Positions 19,921 to 31,900 of a DNA stretch of 64,000 bases are shown here, in pieces. The translations under genes were made by a program, and so were the position numbers. How positions within the stretch are numbered: position 1 is the first letter of the stretch; the number at the start of each line of letters is the position of its first letter. Source of the stretch: Lathyrus oleraceus (taxonomy: Eukaryota > Streptophyta > Magnoliopsida > Fabales > Fabaceae). Under the pieces are notes generated by a model that was given only the letters and a program-made list of their open reading frames with translations, did not search any database and had not been told where the DNA came from. The DNA is taken from contig NC_066580.1 in NCBI RefSeq assembly GCF_024323335.1, positions 443,339,851 through 443,403,850 on the forward strand, read 5' to 3'.

Positions 19921-22062
19921 TTATTATTATGATTTCTATTTATTTATTTATTTGTTTTTATTTTTAAAAAAAATAACAGAAGAGAACTTCTAAACATCCA
20001 CTAAAAGAATAAATAAATAAAATTAAAATAGATATAAAGAAAAAAGTCCAAGTTTCTACTAATATTCGTATTTTAAGAAAAAGAAACTCAAAATTATAGT
20101 CTTAATGAAATAGTTGATTCCATTTTTATTTATTTTCTATGTTTGTTCACTTTTTTATTCTTTAAAAAAAACTAGTATTAAATTAAAAATAAAATAAAGA
20201 GAAGCAATAAGTTGATTTAGATGTTTTAAAAAACGAAATAAGAGAATGAACGGTTAACTCAAAATGCGTGGCTCGGAGCCGATCATTCGAGGGTTCCCGC
20301 CATAATGTTAGATTCCAAAGGTGTCTTCTTTTGTATATTGATAAGACATTTGATTTTGGATAAGAAATAATTTGATCGGCTTTTGAAAATACTTTGTATT
20401 CGACAAAATTTTATTTTTCTATTTATTAGATCAAAATCATCATATAGTTGTTTATTTAATTTGCAACGAATAATTAAATGGATGAACCATAAATCGTAGA
20501 ATGAAAAATAAAATAATTTAGAAATCACAACTAAATACGTTATTCATTTAATAATAATAAAATAAAATAAAAATAAAAGTAAAATAAATTAAAAAGATAT
20601 TCTTTTGTTGTGTTTATATTTTTAGAGCTCAAAATTAATTCTTTTTTTTTATTGAAAAATCAACCAGGATAAACTAAATTATATATCGAGAGAAGTCTAA
20701 AATATTTCATAGAATGAAGATTATACATATAAGAACAAAAACAAACGAAAATATTTTTTTTAACTTAGAGAGATATTAATATTATTTAAAAAATTAGAAT
20801 AACTTTCTTACTTAACAACTATTTATTTATTTTTTAAATACTCATTAATATAGAAAAAATAAAATTGTTTTATCATTTAAAGAAAAAGAACAAAGGTTCA
20901 ACTAAAAAAATTTACACACCAATGGATCAGTGTCCACAAAAGCATATTGAAGCTTAAAAGAGTTAGCCTCGTACTAACTTGGCGCAAAAACAAATGAGTA
21001 AATTTCCATAATGACGGTAAAAAAGCTTTAAATAATGGACAGAGGTATAGATCTTGGGCAGTGTCTTCATCACACAAAATAATGCTAATTATCAATGCTC
21101 TTGAAAACACAATTAATAATTTAAAAAAAATCTAAACATAAAAGATGAAAAGAATACACGCTCAATTTTCTCTAAGCATTCTTATCTTAGTAATCCATGC
21201 CTTCTCTCCCTTCTATAAAACCAGTCGAACATTCTCATCCCTATGAAAAAAATCCTTCATTTTCTCTATTCTCTTACCGAAACCAAATCCAGTTTCCTTC
21301 CCTATTCGAGCAAACAAATCAAGAACAAACCTTAATAAAACTTTCAAAACAACAAAAATGACAAGTTATCAAATAGATTCAACCAAGCAAGAACCTTGTC
21401 TGCACATAATTTATTTGAAGACTTGAAACTCAAAGAAAGAAAACAAATGACATAACAAAATCGATGGAAGTGAAGAAATCAACTCAAGGGAATCAATAAC
21501 TATAAACATTGTAGAAGAAAAAAAGAAATCAATTTTTTAAATAAATAAAAAAGCCACATGAGAAGAAGAGAAAAAAAAACTACCTAAGTGAAGAGCGGCT
21601 TGCCGAGTTTGTTCAGGTTAAATCTTCCTCTTATCCTTTTGCTTCAAAGATCATTTTTTGTAATTGTTAGAGTTTTGGTGTGAGAAACTTTTTGTGAGGT
21701 GCAAGGTGGTCTTTTGTAACAATAGGATATTGATATGAAAATGATAGCTACTAGTTTTTTGAGAAGATTTTTGATGGCTGTGATTTTTCTTTTTTGATGA
21801 TGATTTTCAAATAAAGTTTTGCGAGAATTTTGATCTGATGTGTTTTTTTTAAAAAGGAAATTTTGATGTTGATTGTTTGAAATATTTGGTGTTTTGTTAC
21901 ATTTTTTGTGTTCCTAGTATGTGATTGGTGGTTTTGAAATTTTTGAATGGTTGCTTGAGACAAAAAAAATTGATATCCCCTCCCACCCATATATTTAGGA
22001 ACTCTGTATTTATATCCATTTTATTTTGCTTCCTACTTTCTGCCATTGATCTCTTGACACAT

Positions 22063-22271
22063 GTTTAAATGATCAAAATAATATTAATTGTGTTCTGTGT
22101 CACTACTGTAGCATAAAGACAAAAGGGACAAGAGTTTAAATGATCAATAATGTTAATTGTGTTCTGTGTCATTACTTTAGCATAAAGACAAAAGGGACAA
22201 GAGTTTAAATGATCAAAATAATGTTAATTGTGCTATGTGTCATTACTGTAGCATAAAGACAAAAGGGACCA
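22063..22271. repeat. 69-bp tandem repeat, three units, in LTR E copy 1
   Basis: The units start with gtttaaatgatca at 22063, 22134 and 22203, and each contains agcataaagacaaaaggga. The same locus in copy 2 has five units, and LTR segment C has one. Confidence 0.92.
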
Positions 22272-23273
22272 TAGCAGAGTTCAAAATGACAATAAGTTGA
22301 AGAGTCATTTTGCTTTGGAATATTGTTGTGTTGAAACTCTTCTGATTTTGTAACTGCTAATGTCAAGTTTTGTAATAGCTAGTTTGTAATGTTATTGTAA
22401 ATATATAAGTGTGACCCCAAAAATCCTTATGTAAAGTATATAACTCTCTTTTATTCTATGATTTTTTTTTCTCTTTTTGAAATTTGTTTAAATAATTTAT
22501 GATGTAGAAAAGAAAAGAAATAAAATAAAGCTATATTATTTTAAAATTAAAGATATCAATAATTTAATTTAAAAATACAATGTAGAAGTAAAAATAAAAT
22601 TCTTTTTGTTTTTTTCGTAATTAAAGACAGAAATTAAAAAAAATGATTTAATTATAATTATGACAAGGAAAATTTATTTAAAATTACCATTTTTTAGAGT
22701 TTGTCTCAAAAATTGTAAAACAACAAATAACTTGTTATTACTTATTTTCTAAACAAAACACAAAGAGAAACCTTGTTAAGATCTAATGATAAAAGTTAAC
22801 AAGACAAGTCAAACAAGACTCAATGTATTTTTTCTGAAATAAAATACAATTCTATTTGATTAAAGTAAAACTTTTAATGACAAAGTTTCTAAACTCATAT
22901 AATGCAACAAGTGTTAATGTAGTGCATTGATAGAAAAAAATATAAAAACAAATGTATGAATGATGTGTGATATGTGTATGCATGAGTAAAACACAAAGAC
23001 AACTATAAGTAACTATAATCGAAAATCAAGTTAGTCAAACAAAAAGGATATCCACAAGAGTCATGCTATCTCAATGATTCTAAGAGTGAATTGAATTTAC
23101 CAAAAGTAGACACAAACCAACGTTACTTATGCATGGAAAGATCTCCATGAGCAAATGTAATAGTCACGAAGAGTTGTGCAAAATGGGACACCAATGAATC
23201 ATGAATGCAAATGACTGGTTCACAAATGAGTGAATGCAGATGAATTAGGCGAGGCAAAATTTAGGGTATGACA

Positions 23274-23389
23274 AACTCTTCATTGTTAAAAAGGTCTTCT
23301 CAAGAGGGGTTCCCATTCTCACCATAATGGATGGGGATGACTTGCCGATACTAGTGAATTCAGATACAATCAAAAAATATTATGCCTAA
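23274..23389 (+). pseudogene. Truncated Tat/Ogre integrase, copy 1, part 2 (C-terminus)
   Basis: After LTR E the frame resumes with LFIVKKVFSRGVPIL and ends VNSDTIKKYYA at a TAA at 23387, matching the C-terminal end of the left element's pol. The post-pol motifs ccgctaagttgaaaacctgg and aaatggatatcccggtgga follow, as in the left element. Confidence 0.9.
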
Positions 23390-23431
23390 AAAATGTGAGT
23401 ACAAAGCCCGCTACATTGGCATCTGCAGGAA

Positions 23432-24403
23432 CTAATCTGGGAAAAAATGGCTATCCCGATGAACAAAAAAAAAGAGAAATGTCCATGCAAAAGTTAAGGA
23501 TAAAAACAAAAATATATATAATCCCGCTAAGTTGAAAACCTGGAAGGGTGACTTAGACAAAAATGGATATCCCGGTGGACAAAAGAAGGCAATCCTAGTT
23601 GGACGAAGGCTAGTTATAACAACTATATCGAAGAAAGTGGGAGTTATCATCATGCAGGGTAGTTGAAAAGTATTGGTGGAAGTATCCCAAAAACACATGG
23701 AAGCAATTAGAATATGAGGATTATAGGGGAAACTCATCCTGGATAGCTGGATTAGATCATAAATCCCTAAATCTTTCCAATAGTGTTGTTCTTCCACTTA
23801 ACCCTATCCATCCACTTAATATACTCAACGTCCTTAGATGGCGGAGAAGAATGGAAGACCCAGTTCTTGAAGAAGTTAAACTTCAAAGGTTCATCTATGA
23901 ACACCAATGGTTCATACCCACAATATATAGAGAAATAATCATGTAATAGTTGGGGTTTTTTAATGTATTTTGGCAAGGGGCCCATAAATGCATGCACTTT
24001 ACCAACAAGCACGTAGGGGATGAAGGCAAAATGATAACATATTCCTTTGTGTTCCGTATCCAAAGGAGGCTCCGGTACGTAGGCACGTTCATCCACGATG
24101 ATATGAATCTCAATCTCGACTGCAAAGCCGGCATGGCATTGTACGGGAAACGCCATTGAAAGATATGGGTTTTTTTCTAAGTAATAGCGTAAGAAAAAAA
24201 GGAAAAGATAGGGGTTATGGTTCAGTAAGGTAATCTGCATAAATAGGAAGGTAAAAAGTGTTTGAACAAACATGTCTAAATAAAGGATGAAGAAAAGGTT
24301 CGATTTTGTCTGAGAAAAGATTAGCCACATGGAGGTTGATCCGACAAATGACATATAAAGCCACGAGGAATGCAAAATGGAATTTAGAGCATTTCCATTT
24401 CAC
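23432..24403 (-). pseudogene. Antisense plant-mobile-domain-like ORF downstream of pol, copy 1
   Basis: The minus strand encodes, in two overlapping frames, PEPPLDTEHKGICYHFAFIP, KVHAFMGPLPKYIK and YEPLVFIDEPLKFNFFKNWV (24375-23767). A frame change near 23790 leads into WKDLGIYDLIQLSRMSFPYN and FWDTSTNTFQLPCMMITPT (to about 23570). The last block has the pattern of the plant mobile domain (aminotransferase-like PMD) start: a W, a short strand, then TFxLPxGxMTxTxxDV. The C-terminal PMD half is absent; the frame runs into the post-pol motifs. Antisense ORFs between pol and the 3' LTR are known in Tat-lineage elements. The family call is moderate; the gene is broken. Confidence 0.62.
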
Positions 24404-26320
24404 TTAGTCTTCTTAGGGAATATGAGGTAATCATAACAAACCTGCACGCACGTCTGTGACATGTGCATTGGTAGAAAAGTTAGTCATAATGACTGACAAC
24501 AAACATAATGGAGGTGACATGGCGCAAAATATGAACAATGACAGAGTAGTTACAAACAATGTACTTTTCTCCCCTCAGATATAGGTCACCAATGACATTT
24601 TTTTAGGGCATCTATTACACTTGGATTTTCAGCCACTAGAAAGTCAACAAAGAATGTCAATGAACATACATTTACTGTGAAAAAATATTAATGAAGTCTT
24701 TAAATGAGCATTAATGGAAAGTCATCGACAGACCAACAGTGAAGGGTCGACCAATTTGTCGACACAATGAGACATGGTTTGGAGAACTCTCATGGATAAA
24801 TCCATAAGACCCAGATCGCTAGGGAAACATGCCCAAAATCTCGAGAAGGGCAATCAACATGAGCTCTCATTCCAACAAAAAGGATCAGCCGACTAAATAA
24901 CATGGTATAAAAGACTTAGTAATTTTATAAGTCCCGTGTCCTTGATAGGCAACATCGACAACACATTGAAGTAGTTATTATCGAAGATTCGTGAAGAAGT
25001 GGAAAATAGTTGCCACTCAACGTGAGTTGTAAGCAGATAACGTCTTGGAAGACACGTAAGCGCACTAGTGGTAACTTAAAGGATTAAATGTGGGACAAAT
25101 GAAACAAATCTCCTAGTGGTCATAACCACCATCAACGATTACTTTGTTAAAAAAATAAATAGAAGACTCATACATGGGATCAAGGCTAGCAAAAGTTCAT
25201 ACATACTTTCCATACCATTGGAGTACCCGAGTCAAAGAGAGAAACAGTTGAGCGAGAAACATGTATGCGTCTGCGTCCACCCTTTTTTCTTAGTCTTTTT
25301 TTGTCTCCTCAAAGGAAACATGTAATTTTTTCCTTTGCTTTATTTAATATTATTTACTGTATTTTACTTTATCCTTTATCACAATTTGACTTCATTTAAA
25401 GTCTTTTGCTATGCTGCATTTAATTCACACGCACATGTGTTCACACAAATTATTTACACAAATTACTTTGGATATTTTTCGAGTTAATCTCATAGACTTT
25501 CAAACTCGTGTTTGTTTATCAAAAACACTGGTAAACACTCCCATAATAGGGAGTATCAGGAAAAAGAGATATGGTGAAATTCTCAAACATGTATGAGTAA
25601 ATGATATTAAGTCACAATTGTAAAAGTCATCCCATGTTCGAAAACTAACCTTAATTCCTTAAAAGGGAATCAATACACACCACATAAAGATTCATTTAAA
25701 TTTACCAATAAAAACTTGATAGAGTTGACATTATGACCCTCATGAAATAATCTACCAATGAGAAGTGTTTTCCCAATCAAATTGGAATTAGAACAAATAA
25801 AAGAGGTATGAAGCCAAAATAAAAGAAATGCATTGTGTTAGTTATTTGAGATACTTGAAGATTTATTTTGGTTATTTTGAATATACTGACTAGAAGATGT
25901 CATATTAGGTTCAAGGGTGAATTTAAGAAACACACAAAGAGTTATAACTTTGTCAACGAGTTTAAGGACGAATAGTGATACCAACTATGAAAAACAGGGT
26001 GACAAATCCCATAAATAAAAGGCACAAAATATTTATGGTTAAATAAAAACCAAGTTGGTTACGAATCCCATGACATTCTTAGGATCAGGGAGTTAATTTC
26101 CAATATTATATAACTTATAAAAGAACCTTGTTTGTCAAAGGATTTTCATTTTACATTAAAAATCATATCTAAAATATAGGATACACATTAACACACACAA
26201 ATGATAATGATGGAGGAGTTTGGGGGAACCAAAAACATAAATGGGTTAAACTTGAAAGATCCAAGAAACATTAGGTATATGTGTCGCCTTTCTTATATAT
26301 CAAATGTTTATTTCTATTGG
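24404..26320. other. Unassigned element-derived DNA, copy 1
   Basis: No coding region is supported; open frames are under 70 codons and none resembles a known protein. A stretch around 25080-25330 with ggagtacccgagtcaaagag and aaacatgtatgcgtc looks like LTR or leader DNA, but I cannot place it. It is conserved in copy 2. Confidence 0.5.
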
Positions 26321-26850
26321 TAAATCCTAAGTCCCACATTGGTAAGAGATAGAGCATTGCAAGAGTTTATATAGAGTGAAATCCATCACCTTCCAAGCCG
26401 TTTTGTAAGAATGAGTTAGGTCAAACTAATATGGTATCAGAGCCTATCGATCAGACCTTTGGTTAGCCATCGTTTAAATCCACGCACAAATCCAAAAAAG
26501 AGTGTTGAGCGTGAGGGGGTTTATTGAAAAGATTCCAAGTCCCACGTTGGTTGAAGATAGAACATTGAAAGAGTCTATATAGAGTGACATCCCTCACATT
26601 ACAAGACAACTTTGAGAATGAGTTAGGCGAAACTCTGATATGGTATCAAAGTCTATTGATCGGATCATGGGCCGCTCACTATTTAAATCCATGCACCAAG
26701 TCCAAAAGAGTGTTGGGATTGAATGAGCGTATTGAGAAATCCTAAGTCCCTCATTGGTTAAAGATAAAGTATTGAAAGAGTTTATATAGAGTGACACCCC
26801 TCACCTTACAAGCCGATTTTGTAAGGACGAGTTATGTCAAACTCTAATAA
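26321..26850 (+). mobile_element. TRIM-like tandem: three LTR-like units with primer-binding-site motifs, copy 1
   Basis: Three units of about 110-120 bp start near 26321, 26521 and 26731. All contain aagtcccacattggt-type boxes, agagtttatatagagtgaca, ctcaccttacaagcc and gtaaggacgagttag. Units 1 and 2 are followed by tggtatcagagcc (26432) and tggtatcaaagtc (26641), the methionine-initiator-tRNA primer site of LTR elements. A purine run (gcgtgagggggt, about 26510) precedes unit 2. The LTR-internal-LTR-internal-LTR order without coding capacity fits a terminal-repeat retrotransposon in miniature. Confidence 0.72.
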
Positions 26851-27613
26851 TTTCATTTATAATCGATGTAAAACCCAAATTACTCACAATTGAATTCAAC
26901 AATCTTCTCCACAAGTGTGAGTCACCCACATTATTAGCTTTGATCCGCATTAAGATCCCAATTTCGCTATTCCATTGAGGCGAACCAGACTTTAATACTA
27001 GTTATTAGACAATTAGGGAAGCGTTAATATGTCAATTGGGTAAACGTCTGGGACATAAAAGACTCCAACACCGCATCTTCATCCAAAATCTTAAAATTTT
27101 GATTTAGATATATGATATTAAAAGTCTATTAAATTTCAAATATTTTACCCATTGCGGCTCATTTGCCTCCCCAACAAATGCTATTAAACTTTAATTTGGA
27201 TAAGTGAAAAAATATGAGTGAGATAACCTTGATTGATACGCTAAAAGAGGTCATATATTTCTATATTCTATTGATACATGCCTCTTTATTTAATTTATAG
27301 TTTTCTTTATTGCACATTTATTATTTTTTCTTCTCAACACATGACAATTGTAAAGTTTTTAAACGCTAGAAAAAGTTCAGACTAGTAAATATATAGTATC
27401 AACATAGAATCTATGAGCTAAGTTGAGTTTTAGATTAATATTTCAACTTCTTTTTGGAAGGAATTTTTTTTTACTAGCAACATTCATGCAAAACTCAAAT
27501 ATACAACTGTCCAATTAAATTCTTAGTGCTTCTTGCTTTCCTTTTCAATTTGCATATGTTATTTTATCGCCATAGCTATAGAGGAAAATGACAATGCACT
27601 TCGTACTAGTACA
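26851..27613. other. Unassigned DNA up to the tandem junction, copy 1
   Basis: A/T-rich, no gene seen. It ends in the palindrome-like cgtactagtaca directly at the junction with the next repeat copy. Confidence 0.5.
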
Positions 27614-28024
27614 GAGTCCATGGATCACAATAAGGGTATGTCGATGGGACAGTACAAAGTCGAACTAGATAGAGGTTGGTGCGACTGCGGAATGTTCCAA
27701 GCCTTTCGTACCCCCTTCTCCCATGTCATTGCGGTGTGCTCAAAGGTTCAAAGGGATCCATCCTACTTGCTATCTGAAGTTTACAAAGTCGCCATCCTTA
27801 CAAATGTTTATAAAATTAGTTTTTCGGTGGTGGCAAAAGAGGATTATTGGCCAGAATATCAAGGGGACATCGTCTGACACAACGAAGTTATGCGAAGAAA
27901 GAAAAAGGGTCACCCTAACAGCACCCGGATTCTAACCGAAATGGATACGGTGAACAAAATGGTTAGACTATGTAGTCCATGCCGTCAACCAGGTCACAAT
28001 CGTAATAACTGTCCTAGTGCTTGA
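27614..28024 (+). pseudogene. MULE transposase 3' fragment, copy 2
   Basis: It holds the SWIM finger region (CDCGMFQAF..CSH type, with TPFSH where copy 1 has TPCSH, so one metal ligand is lost) and the terminal CCHC knuckle. A TGA near 27875 replaces a Trp codon, and TGA at 28022 ends it early. An unrelated in-frame start upstream (27533) belongs to the junction flank and not to the transposase. Confidence 0.88.
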
Positions 28025-28206
28025 ATGAGCACAACCAGATAAATTCAGATGTACCTCTGTTGCTATATATGAAAAACTAAATTTATTTCATAGTACCTCT
28101 GTTGCAATATATGAAAAACTAAGTTTATTTCATAGTAGATGTCTGTGACAAAAATACCATTACATAAAAAATAACACAAACAATTAAAACAACTAGAATA
28201 CAAAAA

Positions 28207-28500
28207 CTACGCGATTACAACCATTAAAACAATTTTGAACATGTAACGCATCATCCTACGAGCGTCTTGGTCGATCTTAATATCCACCCATTCGCGCACT
28301 TCTCCGTGTTGGTTGAACGTGGACACAAGCCATTGTATTCTTCTAATCCGTTCACCCTCTCCAATTTCTCCCTCTAACCAACTGTACAACGTCCGATTAA
28401 GACGTTCAAACGTATCTGTGTTCCAAAGTCAAACCTGTATCGGAGCCGCAACGGCAGAAAATATTACATCAGCATTTCGTTTCTGAATGTATATAGACAT
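28207..28500 (-). pseudogene. Small convergent MULE ORF, copy 2 (one stop)
   Basis: The minus-strand ATG at 28500 reads MSIYIQKRNADVIFSAV, then a TGA where copy 3 has an Arg codon (caggtttgactt against caggtgcgactt), then LWNTDTFERLNRTLYSWLEG to the stop at 28207. It is otherwise full length and unshifted. The TATA element lies at about 28596-28604. Confidence 0.7.
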
Positions 28501-28633
28501 TGTTGAAACATAGAGAGTTGAAATTGATGGTTGAACTAGACAACTTAGGGTATTAGGAGATGAATTTGAGTGAAAATAATTGTATGCAAGGCATGGTATT
28601 TATAGAAATGGAACATCTATTGAACAAACCACG

Positions 28634-28865
28634 TGGGCGCCAGATGAATTGGCGCCCACATGACCATCACATGCAGACGCCAGATGAATTGACGCCCACC
28701 ATGCAAAATGCACTCAGGCGCCAGAGGCATTGGCGCCTCCTCATGAGGGCCAATGCAGGCGCCATAAGCATTGGCGCATCCTCATAAGGCCCAATGCATG
28801 TGCGTCAATGCTACTTGTGCCTCCTCTTATTGGTATGGGGGTGCGCCAATTCATCTGGTGCATCC
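28634..28865 (-). repeat. GGCGCC-rich array, copy 2
   Basis: The same units as copy 1, with some palindromes mutated to gacgcc or ggcgca. It lies upstream of the minus-strand TATA box. Confidence 0.85.
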
Positions 28866-28956
28866 TCTACCAAACTCGGTTATTTTGATTTTTTTTTTGA
28901 AAAATTGTTTATTTTGGATTCTTTTTGAAAAAATTGATTATTTTGAAAAAAAAATC

Positions 28957-31900
28957 AATTATCAATGCTCTTGAAAACCCAATTAATAATTAAAAACCAA
29001 AAAAAAATCTAAACATAAAAGAGGAAAAGAAAACACGCTCAATTTTCTATGAGCATTCCTCTCTCACTAATCCATGCCTTCTCTCCCTTCTATTAAACCA
29101 ATCGAACATTCTCATCCCTCTGGAAAAAAATCCTCCCTTTTCTCTATTCTCTTACCGAAACAAAACCCGGTTTCTTTCCCATTCGAGCAAACAAATCAAG
29201 AACAAACCTTAATAAAACTTTCAAAACAACAAATGACAAAGTTATCAAATAGATTCAACCAAACAAGAACCCATAATTTATTTGAACCCTTGAAACTTAA
29301 AGAAAGAAAACAACTGACATAACAAAATCGATGGAAGTGAAAGAATCAACTCAAGGGAATCAACAACAATAAACATTTCAAAAGAAAAAAAGAAACCAAT
29401 TTTTTAAATAAATAAAAAACTACAAGAGAAGAAGAGAAAAAAAACTACCTAAGTGAAGAGCGGCTTGCCGAGTTTGTTCAGGTGAAATCTCCCTCTTACC
29501 CTTTTGCTTCAAAGATCCTTTTTTGTAATTGTTAGAGTTTTGGTGTGACAAACTTTTTCTGAGGTGTAGGGTGATATTTTCTAACAATAGGATATTGATA
29601 TGAAAATGGCAGCTACTAGTTTTTTGAGAAGATTGTTGATGGCTGTGATTTTTCTTTTTTGATGATGATTTTCAAATAAAGTTTTCCGAGAATTTTGATC
29701 TGATGCTAGGCTGTTAGAATTTTTTTCTAGTTTTGTTTAAAAAGGAAATTTTGATGTTGATTGTTTGAAATATTTGGTGTTTTGTTGCATTTTTTGTGTT
29801 CCTAGTATGTGAATGGTGATTGTGAAATTTTTGAATGGTTGCTTGAGAAAAAAAATTGATATCCCCTCCCACCCGGGAATAGACTGTCTCAAGTGAAAAA
29901 AAAAAAGTGAAATCCCAACCAATGATTTTTCTCTAATACATATTAAAAAATTAATTAAAAGATAAATGAATGGTGATGTGCTCCACTGGACCCTCTCTAG
30001 TTAAAAGCTCACGGGAGACAATCCATGCCCCCTCCCACCCATATATTTAGGAACTTTGTATTTATATCCATTTTCTTGTATTCAGATTGGTGTATTATAA
30101 AAAGATATCACATGATTCATTTGTGAAGTCTTATGTTATATGATAAAATTCCTGCTGTAATCTTAAATTGGTGATATTTTGCTTCTTATTTTCTGCCATT
30201 GACTTCATGAATCATGTTCAAATGATCAAAATAATGCTAATTGTGTTCTCCGCCATTACTGCAGCATAGAGACAAAAGGGACCAGAGTTCAAAATGGCAA
30301 TAAGTTGAAGAGTCCTTTTGCTTTGGAATATTGTTGTGTTGAAACTCTTCTGATTTTATAACAGCTAATGTCAAGTTTTGTAATAGCTAGTTTGTAATGT
30401 TACTGTAAATATATAAGTGTGCCCCCGAAAATCCCTATGTAAAGTATAAAACTCTCTTGACTTCATTTTTTTTATAAGAATTTTTTTCTTTTTTAATTTT
30501 ATTTAAATAAATTATGATGTAGAAAAGAAAAGAAATAAAATAAATCTATATATTTTTAAAATTAAAGATAGTAATAATTTAATTTAAAAATACGATGTAG
30601 AAGTAAAAATATTTTGTTTTTTTGTTTTTTTTTCGTAATTAAAGACAGAAATTAAAAAATGATTTAATTATAATTGTGACAAGAAAAATTTATTTAAAAT
30701 TACCATTTTTTAGAGTTTGTCTCAAAAATTGTAAAACAACAAATAACTTGTTATTACTTATTTTTTAAACAAAACACAAAGAGAAACCTTGTTAAGATCT
30801 AATGATAAAAGTTAACAAGACAAATCAAACAAAACTCAATGTATTTCTTTTTTTTTGAAATGAAATACAATTCTATTTGATTAAAGTAAAACTTTTAATG
30901 ACAAAGTTTCTAAACTCATATAATGCAACAAGTGTTAATGTAGTGCATTGATAGAAAAACACAAAGATAACAATGATTTAAACGTCAAATTTAAGTGTAG
31001 TAGCAACACCGAATATGAGTACCCTATGAAGTTGCAACGAGTAGGTTAGGTTGATTTGATGAAAGTTGCTCTTAGCATAGACGTAATGCCTTGTCGGAAA
31101 CACCATAAGTCAATTTACCAGAAGCTGAACTAGTAGATAATGCCTCCGAAACAAATACTCACCGTTTAATTGATGCTGAGCTACGCAAAAAGGTCGAAAG
31201 CTACCATGATTTAAACATTAAATTTAAGCGTAGTAGCAACACCGAATATGAGTACCCCATGAAGTTTCAACGAGTAGGTTGGGGTTATTTGATGAAAGTT
31301 GCTCTTAGCATAGACGTAATGCCTCGTCAGAAACATCATTAGTCAATTTACCAGAATCTGAACTAGTAGATAATGCCTCTGAAAGCCGTTCAATTGCAAA
31401 TGTTCCATTCTTAACTAGCATTTCCTTTTTAATTTCACAAGCCTCTTTTACCTTTCTGAGTATAACCTTAAAACCAGGTTGACTATATTTACCATCGGGG
31501 GAAAGTAAATTCCACCCATTAAAGGTTTCAAGTCATATGAAAGAAAACACAGTCAGGGGCGAACCTCCTCTACCATACGAAGCTTGCACATATGTCATGT
31601 ATACCTTATCAACATTCGGTCTCTCCTCACGATCCACCTTAATGCTAACCAACTCATCATTTAACAACTTGGCAATCCCCTCATCCTCAAAAGACTCAAC
31701 CTCCATAGCATGACACCAATGACAAGTGTTATACCCAATTGATAAAAAGTTGTGTGCATCTCAACAACGTGTTTTGGAAAAAGCATCTTCTCCTCATGGA
31801 TACCAATCAACAGGGTTATGAGCATGCTTAAGATATAATGGCTTTGTTCGAAAGTAAGATGATTGGTAAACTTGTGTTGGTTGGAATGAGATGTTGCCAT

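Larger units (their letters stand above)
17357..23273 (-). mobile_element. Solo Ogre-like LTR E (5,917 bp), minus orientation, copy 1
   Basis: Read on the minus strand it starts TGTCATACCCTAAATTTTGC at 23273 and ends ..ACCATTTTTTAGGTACGACA at 17357. Near that end lie the Ogre-type blocks ggtgctaataccttccca and gagatacgtagga. The pol frame is split exactly at these points (..YEGP | LFIVKK..), so it is one LTR-length insertion with no internal region, that is, a solo LTR. No clean 5-bp target duplication is visible (gacca against aactc). The length fits the multi-kilobase LTRs known for Ogre. Confidence 0.82.
11023..27613 (+). repeat. Tandem segmental repeat, copy 1 (16,591 bp)
   Basis: The sequence from gagtccatggatcac at 11023 recurs at 27614 and 60439. 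Everything to 27613 recurs in the same order in copy 2 once element A is removed. Left of 11023 is the transposase interior (..ttgttgcc); left of 27614 and 60439 is ..cgtactagtaca. The last two are therefore tandem-duplication junctions and 11023 is the unduplicated left edge. Confidence 0.92.

Noticed and set aside
27533..27613. In-frame N-terminal extension of the copy 2 transposase tail (MLSFSICICYF..) as a fusion gene
   Set aside because: The extension lies across the tandem junction and is unrelated to transposase; it is an accidental frame, repeated at 60358.
11023..27613. Whole array as tandem LTR retrotransposons sharing LTRs (LTR-internal-LTR-internal-LTR)
   Set aside because: The repeated block at 11023 starts inside a MULE transposase, and the would-be internal region begins mid-integrase with no primer site, so a segmental duplication explains it better.
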